In this document: positions 1 to 5,021 of the stretch, piece after piece
How positions within the stretch are numbered: position 1 is the stretch's first letter
Layout of the letters: every line of letters begins with the position of its first letter
NCBI GenBank assembly: GCA_012026715.1
Contig: VEPB01000322.1
Span: forward strand, 1-8,413
DNA length: 8,413 nucleotides
Direction: 5' to 3'
Origin: Methylococcaceae bacterium
GTDB lineage: Bacteria > Pseudomonadota > Gammaproteobacteria > Methylococcales > Methylococcaceae
Notes under the pieces: generated by a model
Databases searched by the model: none
What the model was told of the DNA's origin: nothing
What the model saw: only the letters and a program-made list of their open reading frames with translations
Made by a program: the position numbers and the translations under genes

Positions 1-382
1 CCGCCGGCGTCCGCTCATCCGGCTGATCGGCCGGCGCGCCGCCGGCCCGATGGCGCAAGCGGATCTTGGCGCGCTGGACCGCGACGGCGGCCAGTTCAGC
101 ATCGCCGAGCCTATATTCGGCAACCACGTCCTCTGTCGTGACCGCCCACTGGCCAAGAGGCGTATCCACAGTGAATTCAAGCGCCGCCAGCCGCGCGCGC
201 CCGCGCTCCAAATCCAGCCCGGCGATCCGCTGAACCGCCACCGGTCCGCCGGCCAAGACCCGCTCCACGGCCAGTCGCGTCACCTCAGTCCGCTGCCACC
301 AGACCAACGCCGCGACGGCCAGGACCGATGCCAGCACACCAAGCGCGCGGCGCCGGAACCGATTGGAATCGGGTTTCACCAT
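1..382 (-). CDS. N-terminal part of an AsmA/YdbH-like membrane-anchored envelope protein (cut by window edge)
   Basis: On the minus strand an ATG at 382 opens a frame with no stop for 127 codons, to the left edge, so only the N-terminus is present. The product starts with a basic stretch (MVKPDSNRFRRR) followed by one hydrophobic helix at about residues 13-30 (ALGVLASVLAVAALVWW). This is an uncleaved N-in anchor with the remainder in the periplasm. After it comes alternating hydrophobic/polar sequence rich in beta-type segments (LAALEFTVDTPLGQWAV, then VVAEYRLGDAELAAVAVQ). This pattern is typical of the large beta-helical AsmA/TamB/YdbH envelope proteins proposed to move phospholipid between the membranes. 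YdbH is the best guess by feel, and the decisive C-terminus is missing. No in-frame ATG or GTG lies just upstream, so 382 is the likely start. The Shine-Dalgarno sequence is weak. The gene is divergent from the lipoprotein pair that begins at 708. Confidence 0.6.
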   Translation of the reverse strand, partial: MVKPDSNRFRRRALGVLASVLAVAALVWWQRTEVTRLAVERVLAGGPVAVQRIAGLDLERGRARLAALEFTVDTPLGQWAVTTEDVVAEYRLGDAELAAVAVQRAKIRLRHRAGGAPADQPDERTPA

Positions 383-473
383 GGGCTTGCGTTCGGCTTT
401 CGACGAGCCGACGCGGCATGCCCTGCAGCGCTTGTCTTGCCATCGATCAACGGGACAGGTTTTTGATTCATCG

Positions 474-508
474 GATTAATTTCAGATTAAGACTGAACCT
501 GCTGAAAT
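474..508. promoter_or_regulatory. AT-rich cluster of phased short repeats, possible operator
   Basis: GATTAA occurs at 474-479 and again at 485-490, a period of 11 bases or about one helical turn. It overlaps an inverted repeat ATTTCAG (479-485) / CTGAAAT (502-508). A further CTGAA lies at 493-497, so CTGAA recurs with a period of 9. Tandem half-sites one turn apart are a common layout for OmpR/PhoB-type and other dimeric regulators. The position, between two divergent genes in the only AT-rich patch there, fits a shared control site. No specific regulator can be named from the sequence. Confidence 0.25.
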
Positions 509-695
509 CCTCGAGCGGTTCTGGCCCGCGACACCCTAACGCGGAAACACGCTCGCCGTGCGAGACGCGGCCAAGGAATCCATTGGGCGACGCATAGGCC
601 CTGACCGCAACATCCTCTTCGTCCACCGGTACGCGGCAGACACCGCCGCTGGCATCCCTGTCCGCGGACCGGCAACCCGACTCACGCTACGAAAC

Positions 696-701
696 AAGGA
701 G
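696..701 (+). promoter_or_regulatory. Strong ribosome binding site deciding the start at 708
   Basis: AAGGAG lies six bases before the ATG at 708. It is the best Shine-Dalgarno match in the window. It selects 708 over the in-frame upstream ATG at 558, and the resulting protein begins directly with a lipoprotein signal peptide. Confidence 0.8.
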
Positions 702-707
702 ATCATC

Positions 708-1226
708 ATGACCAAGCGTTTCAGCAATCCCCTGTGCCTCCACGCCGGATCGACCAACACCGGACGAATCCTGGCAACACTGGCCGTCATCACCGTTCTG
801 GACGGATGCAGCACGGCGGCCGAACATTATCGCGAACTCGGCGCCACCGAGGATCGCGCCATGACCGTCGGGCTGGTGCAGAAGAATGTCAGCAAGGGCC
901 TGCCCCAATCCTCCGTGGCCACCACGCTGGGTTCGCCCAACATCGTGACACGGGATACGGATGGCAAGGAAACCTGGATTTACGACAAGGTGGCATCGGA
1001 AGCCTCGTTTTCCCAAGGCACCGGCAACGTCAACTCGTCGCTGTCGGGATTCGGCTCGTTTCCCTCCGCCGGCGGCAACAGCGGCTCGGTCATGGCCAGC
1101 ATCTTCGGAGGCTATTCCAAGTCGGCGGGAGCGGCCAGCGTGACCCAGCGCACCCTGACCGTGGTCATCAAGTTCGATCCCAGCCAGCGCGTCGATTCGG
1201 TGACCTACCACTCGACCAAATTCTAG
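708..1226 (+). CDS. BamE/SmpA-like outer-membrane lipoprotein
   Basis: The 172-residue product has a signal peptide with a hydrophobic core at about residues 20-31 and a lipobox ending at Cys34 (VLDGC). Asp at -2 is unusual but Leu at -3 and Gly at -1 are standard. Ser follows the Cys, so the +2 rule predicts the outer membrane. Residues 52-95 (MTVGLVQKNVSKGLPQSSV, TTLGSPN, then GKETWIYDK) match the pattern of the BamE/SmpA/OmlA fold: a helix with 'G.pqs.V...lG.P' and then a 'WiYd' strand. A Gly/Ser/Asn-rich stretch at about 101-146 separates this from a final pair of strands (QRTLTVVIKFD, VDSVTYH). BamE itself is shorter and lacks this loop, so this is a BamE-like relative rather than the BAM subunit. 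The Cys-anchored lipoprotein call is firm and the exact role is unknown. The next lipoprotein gene starts 10 bases downstream, so the two are almost certainly co-transcribed. Confidence 0.85.
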   Translation: MTKRFSNPLCLHAGSTNTGRILATLAVITVLDGCSTAAEHYRELGATEDRAMTVGLVQKNVSKGLPQSSVATTLGSPNIVTRDTDGKETWIYDKVASEASFSQGTGNVNSSLSGFGSFPSAGGNSGSVMASIFGGYSKSAGAASVTQRTLTVVIKFDPSQRVDSVTYHSTKF

Positions 1227-1236
1227 GGTCACCCCC

Positions 1237-1824
1237 ATGAAGCGAATCAGGATACTCGCTTTGCTCCTGGTGGCAGGCAGCCTGACGGCCTGCTTTCCCT
1301 TCAAACCCCGGTTCAATCCGCCGCAGATCACCCAACTCCAGCTGCGCGCGATTCAGACCCGCGACTATGCCGAACCGGACACCAACCGTACCTTGAAAAC
1401 CGTTTTGAACGTGCTGCAGGACGACGGCTACATCGTGCGTTTCGGCGAGCCCTCCCTCGGCTTGCTCTCCGCCAACAAGAACATCGTCGACTTCAACTCC
1501 GACGACTTTCGGACGGTGATGGGCTCCGACGTATTGGGCGACCCCCCGCCCACCCTGCAGGCCTCCACCGTGGTGTCGACGCCGACCGCCAGCGTGACGA
1601 CCTTTTCGACGACTTACGGTCCCGGCGACATCGTTTCCGTGGAGGCGCCCGCCAACGTCAGCCGGTTCGGGGACAAGACCCGGCTGCGGGTGAGCTTCGA
1701 ACGCAAGGTGACCTCCCGCGACGGCCAGGTCATCAATGCGTCCCCGGTGCATAACCCGAAGTACTATCAGGAGTTCTTCGCCAAGGTCGACAAGGGATTG
1801 TTCCTCGACAAAAGCGGCTTATAG
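1237..1824 (+). CDS. Uncharacterised outer-membrane lipoprotein, partner of the BamE-like gene
   Basis: The product has 195 residues. Its N-terminus (MKRIRILALLLVAGSLTACF) is a textbook lipoprotein signal with lipobox LTAC and lipidated Cys19. Phe at +2 predicts the outer membrane. The mature part has a helix-like segment (residues 50-66, TLKTVLNVLQDDGY) running into IVRFGEPSLGLLSANKN. This resembles a recurring pattern in small proteobacterial lipoproteins of unknown function ('lqDlGf.i...d..lGlisA.k'). A Thr/Ser/Val-rich beta region at 105-135 and strands at 148-160 (TRLRVSFERKV) follow. The C-terminus ends YYQEFFAKVDKGLFL, an amphipathic helix. The gene starts 10 bases after the BamE-like stop, with only a weak Shine-Dalgarno (AGGGT, overlapping that stop), which suggests translational coupling. 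I do not recognise a named function. The two proteins probably act together at the outer membrane, by inference from the operon only. Confidence 0.85.
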   Translation: MKRIRILALLLVAGSLTACFPFKPRFNPPQITQLQLRAIQTRDYAEPDTNRTLKTVLNVLQDDGYIVRFGEPSLGLLSANKNIVDFNSDDFRTVMGSDVLGDPPPTLQASTVVSTPTASVTTFSTTYGPGDIVSVEAPANVSRFGDKTRLRVSFERKVTSRDGQVINASPVHNPKYYQEFFAKVDKGLFLDKSGL

Positions 1825-1831
1825 CGTCTCA

Positions 1832-1871
1832 ACCGGGCCGGTGGCGCGGGGAGACACGCCACCGGCCCGGT
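1832..1871. terminator. 15-bp GC-rich hairpin between convergent genes, likely bidirectional terminator
   Basis: ACCGGGCCGGTGGCG (1832-1846) is perfectly complementary to CGCCACCGGCCCGGT (1857-1871), with a 10-base loop. It begins 8 bases after the stop at 1824 and lies between two genes transcribed toward each other. No U-tract follows on either strand, so it is not a canonical intrinsic terminator. A perfect 15-bp stem at this position is nonetheless best explained as a transcription stop or 3'-end protector. Confidence 0.6.
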
Positions 1872-1895
1872 ATGCTTCAGGCCAATAGCAGGTCG

Positions 1896-1923
1896 GTTGG
1901 GTTACGGCTTTTGGTAACCCAAC
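1896..1923. repeat. 10-bp perfect inverted repeat, possible dispersed intergenic palindrome
   Basis: GTTGGGTTAC (1896-1905) pairs with GTAACCCAAC (1914-1923) across an 8-base loop (GGCTTTTG). The TTGGGTTAC...GTAACCCAA motif is one I recognise as common in dispersed intergenic palindromes of several proteobacteria. It may therefore be a repeat copy rather than a gene-specific signal. It sits 36 bases beyond the antiporter stop on the minus strand and could also help terminate that gene. Confidence 0.55.
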
Positions 1924-1958
1924 ATGTTCGGCCACATTCGGGGCGACGCCTCGTCGGA

Positions 1959-3254
1959 TCAGGCATCACGCCCTTTCGGGATCGCATGCCCCATGGCCGG
2001 AAGCCAGCGCCGTAGGCCCGGCGCGGTCATGATCGTTGAGGCGATGGCCATCAGCACCAGCATGGTGAAGACGTTCTGGGGAATGACGCCGAGGTCGTAG
2101 CCCAGGTTGACCACGATCAGTTCCATCAGGGCTCGGGTGTTCATCATGATGGCGACGTTGCGGGATTCCGCCGGGTTGAGGCCGGCGATGCGGGAGGCCA
2201 GATAGCAACCGCCGAACTTGCCCAGCACCGCCAGGGCGATCAACCCACCGCACCAGGCCCAAAGCTCCCCGGTCGCCAGTCCGCCGACGTTGGTCCGCAA
2301 TCCTGTGAAAGTGAAGAAAATGGGGAGGAACAGCACCGTCACCAGGTCCGCCACCTTGTCGCGCCAGGCGTCCACCAGATCGCGCTGGTCGTGCAGCAGC
2401 ACCCCCATCATGAACCCCCCGAAGATGGCGAAGATGCCCAGTTGCGAGGTGAGCATGGCGGAACTGAAGACGATCACCAGCAGGATGGCCATCAAGTCCT
2501 GAGGCAAGGACTTTTCGCCGCGGTCGAAGCGGCGCACGATCACCAGCAGGATGCGCCGCACCACCAGCCACGACACCGCCACATAGAGCAGCAGCCAGCC
2601 CAGCCGGGCCAGCGTTTCCTGCCAGGAAAAATGGGCGGTGACGATGGCGGAAACCACCGCCAGCACGGTCCAGCCCACCGCGTCGTTGATGGCGGCGGCG
2701 GTGATGGTGATGGCGCCGATGCGAGTCCTCACCAGGTCGTACTCCATCATGATCCGCCCCAGGATGGGCACCGCGGTTATGGCGAACGCAGTGGCCATGA
2801 ACAGGGCATAACCAGCGGCATTGATGCCGGGAGCCAACACTTCCGAGGAGAAGGTCCCGTAGCCCAATCCCAACGCGAATGGGGCGACGATGCCGATGCC
2901 GGTGACCCACAACACCGCCTTGCGGTTGGCCCCTTCCCTCAACTGGGAAAAGTCGAATTCCAGGCCGATCTGGAACATCAGCATGATCAGCCCGATCTGG
3001 CTCATGATGGTGATGGGCGAAGCATCGGTGGACTTGAACAGCCAGCGGAACGCTTCCGGCGCCAGAGATCCGAACAGGGACGGCCCCAGAATCAGGCCGG
3101 CGACAATTTCCCCCACCGCCCGCGGTTGGCCGACCTTGCGCGCCAGGAAGCCGGCCAGCCGGGCCACCAGGATGATGACGGCGACCTGCAGCAGGGTAAA
3201 GAACAGCAGGTGCTCGACGCCGTGGACCGAGGAGGGAGGAGGAGTGGAGTTCAT
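1959..3254 (-). CDS. CPA2-family cation:proton antiporter, Kef-type membrane domain only
   Basis: The product is a 431-residue, highly hydrophobic inner-membrane protein with roughly 12-13 predicted helices, consistent with the Na+/H+ exchanger (CPA2) fold. Family hallmarks are visible: GEIVAGLILGPSLFG (48-62), MFQIGLEFDF (93-102), TAFAITAVPILGR (155-167), the ion-binding IND motif with Asn190-Asp191, LPIFFTFTGLRTNVG (310-324), and NTRALMELIVVNLGYDLGVI (372-391), which is diagnostic of this group. It would exchange K+ or Na+ for H+. The Asn-Asp pair differs from the Asp-Asp of electrogenic NapA-type proteins and from the Gln-Asp of KefB/KefC, so electroneutral exchange is plausible. It ends at residue 431, about where the membrane domain ends. 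The TrkA-N/RCK domain that makes Kef proteins about 600 residues long is absent. The ATG at 3254 is chosen because the first helix follows at residue 17, and its Shine-Dalgarno is weak. The gene is convergent with the upstream lipoprotein pair and divergent from the next one. Confidence 0.9.
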   Translation of the reverse strand: MNSTPPPSSVHGVEHLLFFTLLQVAVIILVARLAGFLARKVGQPRAVGEIVAGLILGPSLFGSLAPEAFRWLFKSTDASPITIMSQIGLIMLMFQIGLEFDFSQLREGANRKAVLWVTGIGIVAPFALGLGYGTFSSEVLAPGINAAGYALFMATAFAITAVPILGRIMMEYDLVRTRIGAITITAAAINDAVGWTVLAVVSAIVTAHFSWQETLARLGWLLLYVAVSWLVVRRILLVIVRRFDRGEKSLPQDLMAILLVIVFSSAMLTSQLGIFAIFGGFMMGVLLHDQRDLVDAWRDKVADLVTVLFLPIFFTFTGLRTNVGGLATGELWAWCGGLIALAVLGKFGGCYLASRIAGLNPAESRNVAIMMNTRALMELIVVNLGYDLGVIPQNVFTMLVLMAIASTIMTAPGLRRWLPAMGHAIPKGRDA

Positions 3255-3351
3255 GGTTTCTAGGCTCTCGTTGAACTAGGCCGGTGCCGCAGATTGACAT
3301 TCCGCTTATGATATCCGCCGGTTGCCCGTCACCGACACCAGTCCGACCGCC
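3255..3351. promoter_or_regulatory. Short divergent intergenic region, presumed promoters both ways
   Basis: These 97 bases separate the antiporter start (minus) from the large lipoprotein start (plus), so both promoters must lie here or inside the genes. A perfect TTGACA is at 3294-3299 and TATGAT at 3307-3312 on the plus strand. They are only 7 bases apart, so they cannot form one sigma-70 promoter. TATCAT on the minus strand (3313-3308) could be a -10 for the antiporter, but it lacks a clear -35. Confidence 0.35.
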
Positions 3352-4542
3352 ATGCCATCCTCCGCGCGGATTTCGCCTGCCTTAACAACGCTAAGCCTGA
3401 CACTCGCATTGTCAGGCTGTGTATCCCCGATCACCCTGGACCGGGCGGTGCGTGCCTACGATGACACCACCAGCGAACTGCTTTCCAAGCAGCTGCTGGT
3501 CAACATCGCCCGCGCCCGCCATCACCAACCCATCCACTTCACCGGCGTGTCCAACATCGCCGCCACCTTCAACTTCCAGTTCAACGCCGGCGCCACCCCG
3601 GCCCTGACCGGCAGCGCCGGAGGCATGATCACCCCGATCTTCGGGGGCAGCGTGGCGGAAAACCCCACCATCACCATCGTGCCGGTCGAGGGCGAGGAAT
3701 TCACCAAGCGGATGCTGACGCCTTTCCAGGAATCCAAGCTGACCCTGCTGCTTCGGCAGGGCGCCGACATCGATCTGGTCTTGCGGCTTCTGGCCGGGGA
3801 GTTCCGCAGACAGGAGACCGGAGGGGAGACCGCCTATTACAACAAGCCCTCCGACAGCCAGGGCTATCCCCTGTTTCGCCGGGTCGTGACCCATGTTTCC
3901 TCGATCCAGGACCGCAATGCGCTCTACGTGGAACCCTTGATGTTCGAGAAGCGCTGGTCGCTGCCGGCGGAAATGGTCACCACCGATGGCTTTCAGAAAC
4001 TGCAGCAGGAATTCTCCGTGGAATACGACGCGGCAGCCCGCCAGTACCGAATCGCCAAGCGGGTTACCGGGCGGATCGTCATCACCAACTACGATCCGGC
4101 GTTGTTGAGCAATGAAGAGCGCGCGCGCATGAACGAGGCGGCCGAACACAGTCCGGACAACGAGATCCCGGTGGACATCCGCCCCGGCCATCCGGGCGGC
4201 GAGTATCCGTTCAGGGGCCAGTTCCGGCTGCGCAGCTTCGCCAATATCCTCAACTTCATCGGCCGCGGCATCGCCGAAGAGCCCGAATACGACGTGCCGA
4301 AAGATCCGCGCACGCCAGCGGTGGCGGAAAACCCGATCCGTGCCATCGAGATCGTGGAATCCGACGGCAAGCCGGACGGCGCGGACCTGGCGGTCAGCTA
4401 TCGCGACCGCTATTACGCGGTGCGGCCGGAAACCGGCTACCAGTGGAACCAGGAAGGCTTCCGGCTATTGTCCCAACTGTTCCAGATGACGGTGACCGAT
4501 CTTCCGCGCATCGGAGTGCCGGGGATTACGATCGCCAAGTGA
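3352..4542 (+). CDS. Large uncharacterised outer-membrane lipoprotein
   Basis: The 396-residue product, counted from the ATG at 3352, has a signal peptide with hydrophobic core ALTTLSLTLAL and lipobox LSGC (Cys23, Val at +2). A TTG at 3322 is an alternative start that adds 10 residues. Neither has a good Shine-Dalgarno, and the ATG gives a more normal signal length. The mature N-terminus has a helix (SELLSKQLLVNIARARHHQP, 41-60) leading into IHFTGVSNIAATFNF. Next come a Gly/Ala-rich stretch (80-100) and a segment with a possible helix (FTKRMLTPFQESKLTLLLRQ). The C-terminus has YRDRYYAVRPE followed by GFRLLSQLFQMTVTD (369-383). The 'IARAR..qPihFt.vs.i.atf' and C-terminal 'y......F.ll.qlf.m' patterns resemble uncharacterised proteobacterial lipoproteins I have seen, but I know of no established function. 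No catalytic motif is evident. A small membrane-protein gene follows after 30 bases, probably in the same operon. Confidence 0.85.
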   Translation: MPSSARISPALTTLSLTLALSGCVSPITLDRAVRAYDDTTSELLSKQLLVNIARARHHQPIHFTGVSNIAATFNFQFNAGATPALTGSAGGMITPIFGGSVAENPTITIVPVEGEEFTKRMLTPFQESKLTLLLRQGADIDLVLRLLAGEFRRQETGGETAYYNKPSDSQGYPLFRRVVTHVSSIQDRNALYVEPLMFEKRWSLPAEMVTTDGFQKLQQEFSVEYDAAARQYRIAKRVTGRIVITNYDPALLSNEERARMNEAAEHSPDNEIPVDIRPGHPGGEYPFRGQFRLRSFANILNFIGRGIAEEPEYDVPKDPRTPAVAENPIRAIEIVESDGKPDGADLAVSYRDRYYAVRPETGYQWNQEGFRLLSQLFQMTVTDLPRIGVPGITIAK

Positions 4543-4572
4543 AATAAGCATTGTCCAACGAAGAACTTCCCG

Positions 4573-4896
4573 GTGTTTGAAGGAAGCGCTTTGCTGAATC
4601 TGGTGTTCTTGATCGGACCGATCCTGTGCCTTGCGGCAGTCAGCATGCTGTTGCCCGGAGCCTTGTCGAACCCGCCGGGATTTCTTCACGCTGCCCTGGC
4701 ATGCTACGGCGCCGGCTTTGCGGCGATTGCCGTCGCCAAGCTGCGGAATCTCAGGAACGGCCGGCTGATTTCGTTCGGAACTGCGGACATTCGGAATTGG
4801 GAAAAGTGGCTCTACCGTTCGGGTTATCTGCTGTTGTTCGTAGCCCTGGCCATGATGGCGGCACTGGTCTTCTCCATTCAGATTCAGCACGACTGA
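4573..4896 (+). CDS. Small three-helix inner-membrane protein of unknown function
   Basis: The product is about 107 residues with three predicted transmembrane segments: about 7-27 (starting ALLNLVFLIGPILCLAAV), 36-57 (HAALACYGAGFAAIAVAKL) and 84-103 (GYLLLFVALAMMAALVFSI). A positively charged loop (KLRNLRNGR, 56-64) follows helix 2 and suggests it faces the cytoplasm. No ATG is available near the N-terminus. The start is either the GTG at 4573 or the in-frame TTG at 4591. GAAGGA at 4579-4584 lies six bases before that TTG and is the better ribosome binding site, so the true protein may be 101 residues. The gene follows the large lipoprotein by 30 bases and is probably co-expressed with it. 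No family is recognised. Confidence 0.7.
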   Translation: MFEGSALLNLVFLIGPILCLAAVSMLLPGALSNPPGFLHAALACYGAGFAAIAVAKLRNLRNGRLISFGTADIRNWEKWLYRSGYLLLFVALAMMAALVFSIQIQHD

Positions 4897-4927
4897 ACCC
4901 TAGCTTTCGGCTCAAAGTCTCGATACA

Positions 4928-4955
4928 GGCGGTTACACCCATCGGCTTAACCGCC
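4928..4955. terminator. 8-bp hairpin between the membrane-protein gene and the kinase genes
   Basis: GGCGGTTA (4928-4935) pairs perfectly with TAACCGCC (4948-4955) across a 12-base loop. It lies 31 bases after the stop at 4896 and 66 bases before the kinase start. It may terminate or attenuate the lipoprotein/membrane-protein transcript, or act as an operator for the kinase pair. There is no U-run after it. A -10-like TATGCT at 4965-4970 just downstream could belong to a kinase promoter, but it lacks a matching -35. Confidence 0.35.
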
Positions 4956-5021
4956 AAATCGCGTTATGCTTTAACCCTGCCCCCATACCACCGGCCGCAA
5001 TCCCGAGCCCCCCCGATCATC

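Larger units (their letters stand above)
383..707. other. Divergent intergenic region between the YdbH-like gene and the lipoprotein pair
   Basis: These 325 bases separate two divergent genes. The segment from about 461 to 508 is clearly more AT-rich than its surroundings and holds short direct and inverted repeats, listed separately. It is the most likely place for promoters in both directions, although no textbook -35/-10 pair stands out. From about 510 to 690 the sequence is GC-rich with no convincing gene. An upstream extension of the 708 gene's frame (to 558) is open, but it lacks a ribosome binding site and would bury the lipoprotein signal peptide. Confidence 0.5.

Noticed and set aside
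50..466. Plus-strand 138-codon frame at the left end
   Set aside because: It is codon-for-codon antisense to the minus-strand frame with an N-terminal membrane anchor and beta-type sequence, which is the better gene.
558..707. Upstream extension of the BamE-like lipoprotein to the ATG at 558
   Set aside because: The ATG at 708 has a strong AAGGAG and yields a proper lipoprotein signal. The extension is Arg-rich and has no ribosome binding site.
2391..3263. Plus-strand frame of 290 codons antisense to the antiporter
   Set aside because: It has Asp/Gln/His-rich composition typical of the complement of hydrophobic codons, no domain pattern and no ribosome binding site.
1966..3300. Long minus-strand frame of 444 codons overlapping the antiporter gene
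   Set aside because: It is a different frame of the same DNA, rich in Arg, Gly, Pro and His with no hydrophobic segments. It is a GC-driven shadow of the antiporter, whose own frame shows clear family motifs.
3294..3312. Sigma-70 promoter formed by TTGACA and TATGAT
   Set aside because: The two hexamers are separated by only 7 bases, far from the required 16-18. At most one of them is functional with another partner.
4626..5021. Upstream extension of the sensor kinase frame by 132 codons
   Set aside because: It overlaps the small membrane-protein gene, lacks protein-like character, and would bury the signal-type helix that begins at the 5022 ATG.
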